Made by a program: the position numbers and the translations under genes. Under the pieces are notes generated by a model that searched no databases, was not told the origin of the DNA, and saw only the letters and a program-made list of their open reading frames with translations. Below, piece after piece: positions 1-5,277 of a DNA stretch of 5,277 bases. This DNA comes from Sulfitobacter sp. (lineage in GTDB: Bacteria; Pseudomonadota; Alphaproteobacteria; Rhodobacterales; Rhodobacteraceae): NCBI GenBank assembly GCA_024636405.1, contig JAGXHC010000202.1:1-5277 (forward strand), in the 5' to 3' direction. Within the stretch, counting starts at the first letter, position 1. Each line of letters begins with the position of its first letter.

Positions 1-1470
1 CAGGACTTCATAAAGCGCGGTGAACCAGTCGCGCAGCGGTTCAAACCGTTCTTTGCCAACCGCAAACACCATCGTCTGCAACGCTTCGGCGTCCCGCCCG
101 CCATCCCAGCCCTTAAGCTGGTCACGCAGATCCTCCAGCGCCTCACGCTCCAGATCGGTGGGCGCGCGGAACACTTTGGCAGGCTTCACAAAATCATTGA
201 AATAGCGCACCGCATGGCCCGCTGCGGCATCCATGCCGGGGTTCTTTTCAGGCGTCGCATCAGGCGCATAGCGCTGAATGAACCCCCACAGCTGTGATTT
301 ATCTTCCGCGCTCGATACCGACGCAAGGTTCAACAGCATGGAATAGGGCACCACCATGTCAGACACCGGCACGTCGCCGCCGTGGATGTGCCACACCGGG
401 TTGTTCAGCCGGGCCTGGATGTCCTGCGTCTCATAGGCGCGCAGCTGCTGGTGATATTCATCCACCGCCTTTGGAATGACATCGAAATACATCCGCTTTG
501 CGGTCTTTGGCTTGAGATACATGAAATAAGACAGCGATTCCGTGCTGGCATAGGTCAGCCATTCGTCAATGGTCAGCCCGTTACCGCTGGATTTGGAAAT
601 CTTCTGTCCGGTCTCGTCCAGAAACAGCTCATAGGTGAAATGCTCTGGCGCGTTGACGCCCAAAATCCGGCAGATGCTGTCATAAATCGGTGTATTCGTG
701 GAATGATCCTTGCCGTACATCTCAAAGTCCACGCCAAGTGCGGCCCAGCGTGCGCCAAAATCCGGCTTCCATTGCAACTTCACGTTGCCACCCGTCACCG
801 GCATGGTCATTTCCTCGCCGTCCTCGGTATCAAAGGTGATCGTGCCTTCCTTGGCATTGACCTTCTTGATCGGGACATACATCACCCGCCCTGTATGGGG
901 ATGGATTGGCAAAAAGATCGAATAGGTCTGCCGCCGCTCTTCGCGCAGAGATTTCAGCATCACCGCCATGATCTCGTCATACCTTTCGGCGGCGCGCAAA
1001 AGCACCTCGTCAAACTGTCCCGAGCCATAGAATTCGGTGGCCGAGATGAACTCATACTCAAACCCGAAGGTATCCAGAAACCGCCGCAGCATGGCATTGT
1101 TATGCGCGCCAAAGCTGTCGTGCGTGCCAAAGGGGTCCGGCACAGAGGTCAGCGGACGTTGCAGATGCTCCGCCAGCTTTTCAGGGTCGGGCACATTGCC
1201 CGGCACCTTGCGCATCCCGTCAAGATCGTCCGAAAAACAAATCAGCCGTGTCGGAATGTCGCTGATCTGCTCAAAGGCCCGGCGCACCATCGTTGTGCGG
1301 GCGACCTCGCCGAAAGTGCCGATATGCGGCAATCCGCTGGGCCCATAGCCGGTTTCAAACAGCACATGCCCCTTTTCGGGCGGTTTTGCCTGATAGCGTT
1401 TCAGCACACGGCGGGCCTCTTCAAAAGGCCACGCCTTGCTTTGCATCGCTGCTTCGCGCATCTCAGACAT
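1..1470 (-). CDS. lysK: Class I lysyl-tRNA synthetase, partial (C-terminus beyond the left edge)
   Basis: This enzyme attaches lysine to tRNA-Lys in the cytoplasm, using ATP through a lysyl-adenylate. The visible 490 residues carry both class I signatures: the HIGH-type motif [10 protein letters not shown] at residues 43-52 (HIGT at 49-52) in the first half of the Rossmann fold, and the KMSKS-type motif KISKS at 290-294, followed by SGN. The part after about residue 300 should be the start of the helical anticodon-binding region. The family is usually a little over 500 residues, so only a few tens are missing; the frame is open to base 1. I chose the ATG at 1470-1468 because AGGA lies 9 nt upstream; a second Met at residue 4 is possible. 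It is the archaeal-type LysRS, unrelated in fold to class II LysS. It is divergent from the TerB-like gene, with 118 bp between start codons. No frameshift or missing catalytic motif is seen. Confidence 0.97.
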   Translation of the reverse strand, partial: MSEMREAAMQSKAWPFEEARRVLKRYQAKPPEKGHVLFETGYGPSGLPHIGTFGEVARTTMVRRAFEQISDIPTRLICFSDDLDGMRKVPGNVPDPEKLAEHLQRPLTSVPDPFGTHDSFGAHNNAMLRRFLDTFGFEYEFISATEFYGSGQFDEVLLRAAERYDEIMAVMLKSLREERRQTYSIFLPIHPHTGRVMYVPIKKVNAKEGTITFDTEDGEEMTMPVTGGNVKLQWKPDFGARWAALGVDFEMYGKDHSTNTPIYDSICRILGVNAPEHFTYELFLDETGQKISKSSGNGLTIDEWLTYASTESLSYFMYLKPKTAKRMYFDVIPKAVDEYHQQLRAYETQDIQARLNNPVWHIHGGDVPVSDMVVPYSMLLNLASVSSAEDKSQLWGFIQRYAPDATPEKNPGMDAAAGHAVRYFNDFVKPAKVFRAPTDLEREALEDLRDQLKGWDGGRDAEALQTMVFAVGKERFEPLRDWFTALYEVL

Positions 1471-1479
1471 ATCGCTTCA

Positions 1480-1483
1480 TCCT
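1480..1483 (-). promoter_or_regulatory. Ribosome binding site of lysK
   Basis: AGGA lies on the minus strand 9 nt before the ATG at 1470. This supports that start over the nearby in-frame Met at residue 4, which would be about 18 nt away. Confidence 0.6.
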
Positions 1484-1490
1484 GATATCC

Positions 1491-1515
1491 GGTGGCACGC
1501 CCCATGCCTGCCACC
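1491..1515 (-). promoter_or_regulatory. Inverted repeat in the lysK leader, possible RNA hairpin or operator
   Basis: GGTGGCA (1491-1497) and TGCCACC (1509-1515) form a perfect 7-bp inverted repeat around an 11-nt loop. In lysK mRNA this would fold as a 5' stem-loop ending 7 nt before the AGGA ribosome binding site. No T-run follows, so it is not a typical intrinsic terminator. It could equally be a protein-binding operator or have no function. Confidence 0.35.
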
Positions 1516-1522
1516 TTCGGGG

Positions 1523-1551
1523 TTCCTATTGCGCCCAAGGGGGGGCGTCAA
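1523..1551 (-). promoter_or_regulatory. Candidate sigma-70 promoter for lysK
   Basis: On the minus strand, TTGACG (1551-1546) matches the -35 consensus at 5 of 6 bases. After a 17-nt spacer comes TAGGAA (1528-1523), a weak -10 at 3 of 6. Transcription would begin near 1516, giving a leader of about 45 nt that opens with the inverted repeat at 1491-1515. The -10 is poor, so the call is tentative. Confidence 0.35.
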
Positions 1552-1557
1552 TATTCT
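1529..1557 (+). promoter_or_regulatory. Candidate sigma-70 promoter for the TerB-like gene
   Basis: TTGCGC (1529-1534) is a weak -35 at 3 of 6. After 17 nt comes TATTCT (1552-1557), a -10 at 4 of 6. The start would fall near 1564, about 25 nt before the ATG. It overlaps the candidate lysK promoter on the other strand almost completely, and its spacer holds a run of seven G (1539-1545). Confidence 0.35.
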
Positions 1558-1577
1558 GCACTGCAACAGGCCCCGCA

Positions 1578-1582
1578 AAGGA
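1578..1582 (+). promoter_or_regulatory. Ribosome binding site of the TerB-like gene
   Basis: AAGGA is spaced 6 nt from the ATG at 1589. This decides the start: the same frame is open upstream to an ATG at 1436, but that would run back into lysK and has no comparable site supporting it. Confidence 0.7.
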
Positions 1583-1588
1583 CAGACC

Positions 1589-2011
1589 ATGCCAGATGAC
1601 AAATCCCTTTCTCTCAGCGCACAGGACAGCCTTGTTGCCTTGATGATCGCCGTTTCTGCCTCGGACGAAGACATCCGCACCGCCGAACTGATCAAGATCT
1701 CGAACGCGGTGGACCTGTTGCCCGTTTTTTCAGGCTATGACAACGACCGGTTCAGCACGATCAGCAAAACGGTTTTCGACCTGTTTGAGCAGGAGGATGG
1801 TCTGGATGCGCTTTTTGGCCTGATCCGCGAAGCCTTGCCCGAACGCCTGTATGAAACCGGCTACGCGCTGGCCTGCGACGTGGCCGCCGCAGATGGCAAG
1901 ATCGATGAGGCGGAACTGCGCCTGCTTGAGGAAATCCGCTATGAACTGAATATTGACCGCCTGCACGCCGCGGCCATTGAACGCGGCGCACGGGCGCGGC
2001 ACCTGACTTAG
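1589..2011 (+). CDS. TerB-like (tellurite-resistance TerB family) protein
   Basis: This is a 140-residue, acidic, probably cytoplasmic protein without a signal peptide or membrane segment. It shows the two-part helical pattern of the TerB fold. The N-terminal half (about 12-40) has LVALMIAVSASDEDIRTAEL. The second half (about 92-122) has the clearer signature, ALACDVAAADGKIDEAEL followed by LEEIRYELNID. The aligned acidic residues (D26, E27, D28 and D102, D106, E107, E109) fit the metal-binding acidic clusters described in TerB proteins. The gene stands alone between divergent lysK and convergent dacB; no other ter gene is present, so a tellurite-resistance role should not be assumed. Stand-alone TerB-like proteins are mostly uncharacterised. 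The family call is good; the function is unknown. Confidence 0.85.
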   Translation: MPDDKSLSLSAQDSLVALMIAVSASDEDIRTAELIKISNAVDLLPVFSGYDNDRFSTISKTVFDLFEQEDGLDALFGLIREALPERLYETGYALACDVAAADGKIDEAELRLLEEIRYELNIDRLHAAAIERGARARHLT

Positions 2012-2023
2012 GATCACAACCCC

Positions 2024-2080
2024 GATCGTCAGACCCCCGATCGTCAGGCCCTCCGATCATCAGGCCCCCCCGATCATCAG
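2024..2080. repeat. Four-copy degenerate short repeat GATCRTCAG
   Basis: GATCGTCAG occurs at 2024-2032 and 2039-2047, and GATCATCAG at 2055-2063 and 2072-2080. Successive copies start 15, 16 and 17 bp apart; the growth comes from the C-rich linkers, ending in a run of seven C at 2065-2071. The repeat lies between the convergent stop codons of the TerB-like gene and dacB, so it is non-coding as annotated. The simplest origin is local duplication plus slippage in the C-runs. Confidence 0.8.
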
Positions 2081-2101
2081 AACGGTGTCACACCAGCAAA
2101 T

Positions 2102-2131
2102 GGCCCGGCGCTTGCGCACAGCATCCGGGCC
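2102..2131 (-). terminator. Probable terminator of dacB
   Basis: GGCCCGG (2102-2108) and CCGGGCC (2125-2131) pair as a 7-bp all-GC stem, and an inner GCT/AGC pair (2110-2112 with 2120-2122) can extend it across a one-base mismatch. On the minus strand it begins 11 nt after the dacB stop and is followed by ATTTG, a short T-run. The weak T tract keeps confidence moderate. It may also stop transcripts arriving from the TerB-like gene, although no T-run follows on the plus strand. Confidence 0.5.
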
Positions 2132-2141
2132 TGTCGCGCAC

Positions 2142-3635
2142 TCATGACCCGTACATCACGCCCCAGCGTTCGATCAGCGCCTGCTGCACCCGCTTGGCGC
2201 GCCCGTTCCAGGCGCGCGCACCCGGTGGCCCTTCGCGGGCTTCGCGGGGGATCTTGTCGCGTTCTTCTTCATTTGCGGTGAATATGGCAAACGCCATGTC
2301 GGTGCCATCCGACGCGGTCATATACCCCGCCAGCGCGGAGACGAAATTAAGCGTGCCTGTCTTGGCCGCAACCTTCACCGGATGATCATTCACCGGACGC
2401 CCTTTGCCATCGCGCAGCGATATCGGCTTCAGGATGGCCCGCAGCCCGACATCCCGCGACTTGACCAAAGCTGTCACCATGTCCGCCGCACTCAGCGCAT
2501 TGTCGTCGGCAAGGCCCGAATGATCCACCAGTTTCGGCGCGCGCAAGCCCAGCGTTGCAATCGCCCAGCGGTTCATCTCGGCGGTCGACGCACGCAAACT
2601 GACAACCTTGCCGATCCGGGACTGAGACGCGGCAATCCCAACCATCTCTGCCGTCAGATTGGTCGAATATTTCAACATGTCTTTAAGAATGCCGCGCAGA
2701 TCGCCGCTTTTCTGGGTCACGATCACCTCTACGTCAGGCAATACATCAACCATCTGTGCCTTCTCCAGCCGGATGCCCTGCGAACCTGCCAGCGTTGCAA
2801 AGACATCGCCGGCGTAAAGCCCCGGTTTGCGCACTGGCAGCCACCGCGCGCCGCCTTTGCCAAGCGCACCTTTGGCCACGGTCCATTCATCGCGCATCCC
2901 GGCGTTCCGATAGGTGTAGATCGGCGCGCTGCGGTCGATCACCTGCATTGATGCCATCGCCACGGCGGGGCGGTATTTGGCGGACCGACCGTCCATCGTG
3001 ACGTCGTATCCGCTGGTGCCACGCTTCCATTCAAAATGCACGCGGTTGTAATTCAGCGCCAGCGCCGACACCGCGGGGTTGTACCCCACGTGATCGGGCT
3101 GCTCGGGGTCAATCTGCCGCATAACGGGCATCGCCGCCTCAAAGACCTTGAAACCACCCTTGACGCTGTGCACCCCGGCTTGCTTGAGGTTCGCCGCCAT
3201 TGTGGCCAGCGCATCAGTGTCCAGCGTCGGATCGCCGCCACCGATCAGCCCCAGATCCCCCTGCAATTCGCCGTCCACGATGGCGCCCGTCGCGCCAAGC
3301 CGCGTCTCGAACCGGTGTTCCGGCCCCAGCACGTTCAGCGCATAAAGCGCGGTGATCGCCTTGGTCACACTTGCCGGCGGGGTGCCGACCTGTTCGTGCG
3401 CAGCCTCCAGCTGTTGACCCGTTGCCAGATTTGCCACGCTGAAAGCCACGGTGCCGGTCAGTCCCGCATCCTTGATGATCTGCGCCGGATCGCGCACGGA
3501 TCGTTTGTGAAAATCCTCGCCGCGCAACCGTGGTCGCAGCGATTCCGTCGGCGGAGCCGCCAGCGCCGCCCCCGTGCCAAAGGTTGCAGCCGCGCCGGAG
3601 CCAATGAAAAATCGTCTCGAAATCAGTTTGTTCAT
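2142..3635 (-). CDS. dacB: D-alanyl-D-alanine carboxypeptidase/endopeptidase, PBP4 type (peptidase family S13)
   Basis: This 497-residue penicillin-binding protein is expected to act in the periplasm, removing the terminal D-Ala from peptidoglycan stem peptides and cutting D-Ala-meso-DAP cross-links. The three active-site motifs are in order: SVTK at 89-92 (nucleophile Ser89, Lys92), STN at 324-326 (Thr where E. coli PBP4 has Asp), and KTG at 425-427. The S13 features GGGDPTL (132-138) and DHSGLADDN (371-379) are present, and the 230-residue gap between the first two motifs is typical of this class. The N-terminus SRRFFIG (6-12), a small-residue hydrophobic stretch and ALA near residue 26 look like a twin-arginine (Tat) signal peptide. 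The start is fixed by that signal, although no good ribosome binding site lies close to the ATG. It is divergent from the permease gene and convergent with the TerB-like gene. Full length, no defect seen. Confidence 0.96.
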   Translation of the reverse strand: MNKLISRRFFIGSGAAATFGTGAALAAPPTESLRPRLRGEDFHKRSVRDPAQIIKDAGLTGTVAFSVANLATGQQLEAAHEQVGTPPASVTKAITALYALNVLGPEHRFETRLGATGAIVDGELQGDLGLIGGGDPTLDTDALATMAANLKQAGVHSVKGGFKVFEAAMPVMRQIDPEQPDHVGYNPAVSALALNYNRVHFEWKRGTSGYDVTMDGRSAKYRPAVAMASMQVIDRSAPIYTYRNAGMRDEWTVAKGALGKGGARWLPVRKPGLYAGDVFATLAGSQGIRLEKAQMVDVLPDVEVIVTQKSGDLRGILKDMLKYSTNLTAEMVGIAASQSRIGKVVSLRASTAEMNRWAIATLGLRAPKLVDHSGLADDNALSAADMVTALVKSRDVGLRAILKPISLRDGKGRPVNDHPVKVAAKTGTLNFVSALAGYMTASDGTDMAFAIFTANEEERDKIPREAREGPPGARAWNGRAKRVQQALIERWGVMYGS

Positions 3636-3643
3636 GAGGCTGA

Positions 3644-3672
3644 CTTAAACCTCAGCGCGCGCAGGTCCACAA
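3644..3672 (-). promoter_or_regulatory. Candidate dacB promoter, very close to the start codon
   Basis: On the minus strand, TTGTGG (3672-3667) and TTTAAG (3649-3644) are separated by 17 nt and match the -35 and -10 boxes at 3 of 6 and 4 of 6. The -10 box ends 8 nt before the ATG, so transcription would begin only one or a few bases ahead of it. This would give a nearly leaderless mRNA. Both boxes are weak. Confidence 0.25.
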
Positions 3673-3712
3673 GAACCCGAACATCACATTTTCATGGCCC
3701 CGGTCGCATGCT

Positions 3713-3716
3713 AAGG
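3713..3716 (+). promoter_or_regulatory. Ribosome binding site of the EamA permease gene
   Basis: AAGG is spaced 7 nt from the ATG at 3724 and supports that start. An earlier ATG at 3708 is out of frame. I see no convincing plus-strand promoter in the 88-bp gap upstream. Confidence 0.5.
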
Positions 3717-3723
3717 CGCACCG

Positions 3724-4548
3724 ATGCAGCGCGCCGTTTTCCTCATGTTCATTGCCATGTCCCTGATCCCTGCCGGGGACACGGCAGGCAAGGTGCTGAC
3801 ATCGCAACTGGGCATCGCCCCGGTGTTTGTCGCGTGGTCCAGATTTGCGTTGGGCACCTTGATGATCATGCCCTTCGTGCCGCGCGGCACGCTTGGCTTG
3901 CTGCGCAACTGGCGCGTCTGGCTGCGCGCAGGATTGCTGTGTGGCGGCATTACCAGCATTCAGACCGCACTTCAGACCGAAGCCGTCGCAACCGTTTTCG
4001 CCGCGTTTTTTATCGGTCCGATGGTCAGCTATGTATTGGCCGTATTGTTTCTGCGCGAGCCGGTGACGCCGCTGCGCAACCTGCTAATCCTTGTTGGTTT
4101 CGCCGGTGTCCTGCTGGTGGTGCGCCCCGGCATCGCTGTCAGCGGTGGGACGCTCTGGGCCGTCACGGCGGGGATCTTCTATGGCGGATTTTTGACCACG
4201 TCGCGCTGGTTGTCTGGCATCGCGCCGGCGCTCTCGCTCAGCTTCAGCCAACTGGTGATCAGCGCGTTTCTGCTCACGCCGCTGGGCCTTGCGCACCTGC
4301 CGCCACTACAATTTGACATCGCCGCGCTGACCCTGACCAGCGCCTTTTGCTCAATGATGGGCAACCTGCTGCTGCTCGTGGCCTACCGCAGCGCATCGGC
4401 CACGCGGCTTGCCCCGCTGGTCTATTTTCAACTGATCGCGGCGGTTGCCTTGGGTTGGGCCGTGTTCGGAGACCTGCCGGATGCGTACACTTGGGCCGGG
4501 CTATTATTGATCATCGGGTCGGGACTTGTGTCCACCCGCCTGCGCTGA
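3724..4548 (+). CDS. EamA/DMT-superfamily inner-membrane permease
   Basis: This is a 274-residue integral membrane protein with about ten hydrophobic segments, near residues 4-25, 31-53, 64-85, 88-110, 117-135, 141-163, 168-191, 199-221, 227-249 and 255-271. They fall into two similar halves, each the length of one EamA repeat. Family-typical stretches are [20 protein letters not shown] (111-130), closing the first half, and [20 protein letters not shown] (249-268), closing the second. Members export amino acids, metabolites or drugs by proton exchange, but the substrate cannot be read from sequence and the neighbours give no clue. The arginines at the extreme C-terminus fit a cytoplasmic tail. 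The gene is divergent from dacB (88 bp apart) and its last 45 bp overlap the 3' end of nadD on the opposite strand. The family is certain; the substrate is unknown. Confidence 0.93.
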   Translation: MQRAVFLMFIAMSLIPAGDTAGKVLTSQLGIAPVFVAWSRFALGTLMIMPFVPRGTLGLLRNWRVWLRAGLLCGGITSIQTALQTEAVATVFAAFFIGPMVSYVLAVLFLREPVTPLRNLLILVGFAGVLLVVRPGIAVSGGTLWAVTAGIFYGGFLTTSRWLSGIAPALSLSFSQLVISAFLLTPLGLAHLPPLQFDIAALTLTSAFCSMMGNLLLLVAYRSASATRLAPLVYFQLIAAVALGWAVFGDLPDAYTWAGLLLIIGSGLVSTRLR

Positions 4549-5145
4549 TGACCACGCCCCGGAGGCGCGGATCGCTGTCGAAGACAGATCCACCATCGGC
4601 ACATTGACAAAACACCACGCAGGCGGCGCTGCCCGCGCCAAAAGCTGGCTGTTGCGCCCGGCAATGCGGTACGGCGCATAAAGCGTTGCGGCGCGGCTCA
4701 TGCGCGCCGAAATCCGCTGTCCGGGACGGGCCAACACGCCAACGGGTACCGTCTGCATGATCTGCTGCCAGTCCTGCCAGTGATGCAACTGCGCCAGATT
4801 ATCCGCGCCCATCAACCACACAAACCGCACGCGGGGATAAAGCGCGCGCAGCCGGGCCAGCGTCTGGGCGGTATAGCGCGTGCCAATGCGTGTCTCGATG
4901 TCCGTGACCGTGACGCGGGGATGCGTCATTACCTCCTGCGCGCGCGTCATACGCTGTTCCAGCGGCGCAGGTCCGCGCGCCTTGAGCGGATTACCGGGGC
5001 TGACCAGCCACCAAACCCGATCCAGTCCAAACCGTTTGATCGCCTCTCGGGTAATATGGGCGTGACCCGCGTGCGCGGGATCAAACGATCCGCCCAGCAG
5101 ACCGATCACCTGACCGGGGGTGGCATATGGAAAATGATGACGCAC
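4504..5145 (-). CDS. nadD: Nicotinate-nucleotide adenylyltransferase
   Basis: NadD transfers AMP from ATP to nicotinate mononucleotide, giving deamido-NAD in the cytoplasm, the step before NAD synthetase. The 213 residues match the usual length (E. coli NadD is 213). The nucleotidyltransferase motif [11 protein letters not shown] is at 18-28. It is followed by SPGNPLK (49-55), GADN (113-116) and the C-terminal ATP-binding motif SSTAIR at 188-193. The start is a GTG at 5145-5143. The frame is open further upstream but holds no ATG or GTG there, and 17 residues before the first motif is reasonable. A GTG at residue 13 would give a shorter protein and cannot be excluded. The ribosome binding site is weak: a G-run lies about 10 nt upstream. 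The tail after SSTAIR (194-213) is low in complexity and lies partly over the permease gene. The rsfS-rlmH genes that often follow nadD are not here. Confidence 0.95.
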   Translation of the reverse strand: MRHHFPYATPGQVIGLLGGSFDPAHAGHAHITREAIKRFGLDRVWWLVSPGNPLKARGPAPLEQRMTRAQEVMTHPRVTVTDIETRIGTRYTAQTLARLRALYPRVRFVWLMGADNLAQLHHWQDWQQIMQTVPVGVLARPGQRISARMSRAATLYAPYRIAGRNSQLLARAAPPAWCFVNVPMVDLSSTAIRASGAWSSAQAGGHKSRPDDQ

Positions 5146-5277
5146 AGAAAATCGACCCCCGAGGATACTCAGAGGCCGAAAGGAGGGGGTTATCGCCCTA
5201 TTGTCAATCTGATCGGGCCTGATCCGCGCACATGCTTGATGCAGAAGTGCAAAGGTTGCAGGACCGCTGAACCACTA
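5146..5277. other. Right-hand flank upstream of nadD, no confident gene
   Basis: This 132-bp end of the window should hold the nadD promoter, but only an isolated TTGACA on the minus strand (5207-5202) stands out and no -10 box lies at the right distance. Two frames reach the window edge. A plus-strand frame opens at ATG 5134 (a second ATG is at 5137), overlaps the nadD start by 12 bp and stays open to 5277, with a CKGC stretch near its visible end. A minus-strand frame is open from 5276 to a TAA at 5192-5190 and could be the tail of an upstream gene. Neither encodes anything I recognise. ACCCCC (5155-5160) and GGGGGT (5185-5190) are complementary and could pair in the nadD leader, masking its G-run. 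Confidence 0.4.

Noticed and set aside
382..1485. 367-codon open frame on the plus strand
   Set aside because: It is antisense to lysK, whose HIGT and KISKS motifs are unmistakable. Its translation is rich in His, Arg and Pro with no recognisable domain, typical of the shadow of a GC-rich gene.
1436..1588. Longer start for the TerB-like protein at ATG 1436
   Set aside because: It would overlap the first codons of lysK and add 51 residues unlike the family. The ATG at 1589 has AAGGA 6 nt upstream.
1589..2011. Tellurite-resistance operon
   Set aside because: Only the TerB-like fold is present. No terA, terC, terD, terE or terZ gene lies in the window, so resistance cannot be inferred.
2024..2080. 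CRISPR array
   Set aside because: Units are about 15-17 bp with 9-bp cores and C-rich linkers; there are no 20-40 bp repeats with unique spacers, and no cas genes are nearby.
2382..2951. 189-codon open frame on the plus strand
   Set aside because: It lies wholly antisense within dacB, with no ribosome binding site and no recognisable protein features.
3036..4316. 426-codon open frame on the plus strand
   Set aside because: It is antisense to the front half of dacB and then runs through the EamA gene in another frame. Both of those genes have clear family signatures, and this translation is Arg/His-rich without domains.
4347..4607. 86-codon open frame on the plus strand across the permease/nadD junction
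   Set aside because: It is out of frame with the permease and antisense to nadD, both supported by motifs; no start signal is visible.
5232..5270. Tiny 12-codon open frame starting at ATG 5232
   Set aside because: It has no ribosome binding site and is short enough to occur by chance.
1..5277. A new defence, mobile or multi-gene system
   Set aside because: All firmly called genes are housekeeping or common families on alternating strands. No transposase, integrase, toxin-antitoxin pair, nuclease or flanking repeats were found.

Overview
The window looks like ordinary chromosomal DNA of an alphaproteobacterium, most likely a member of the Rhodobacterales/Roseobacter group. The DNA is GC-rich. 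It carries a class I (archaeal-type) lysyl-tRNA synthetase, which many alphaproteobacteria use in place of the class II enzyme, and its TerB-like, S13 peptidase, EamA and NadD proteins resemble those of that order. The lineage is inferred from protein character; no rRNA is present to prove it.

Layout, left to right. (1) Positions 1-1470, minus strand: lysK, running off the left edge and lacking only the C-terminal tail. (2) Positions 1471-1588: a divergent regulatory gap with two candidate promoters that overlap around one G7 tract, and an inverted repeat that would sit at the 5' end of the lysK mRNA. (3) Positions 1589-2011, plus strand: a 140-residue TerB-like acidic protein. (4) Positions 2012-2141: a convergent gap with four degenerate GATCRTCAG repeats and a probable terminator for dacB. 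(5) Positions 2142-3635, minus strand: dacB (PBP4, peptidase family S13) with an apparent Tat signal peptide. (6) Positions 3636-3723: a short divergent gap. (7) Positions 3724-4548, plus strand: a ten-helix EamA/DMT permease. (8) Positions 4504-5145, minus strand: nadD, starting at GTG and overlapping the permease tail-to-tail by 45 bp. (9) Positions 5146-5277: a right-hand flank with no gene that can be called firmly.

The genes alternate strand (minus, plus, minus, plus, minus), so no two adjacent genes here form an operon. The functions are housekeeping: lysyl-tRNA charging, peptidoglycan trimming, NAD biosynthesis, an unassigned small-molecule exporter and a TerB-like protein of unknown role. 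I see no mobile element, CRISPR array, rRNA or tRNA gene, and no sign of a new multi-gene system. The points worth a second look are regulatory or architectural: the shared promoter spacer and leader hairpin at lysK/terB, the repeat cluster with stepwise growing spacing, the possible leaderless dacB transcript and the antisense gene overlap at the permease/nadD junction.
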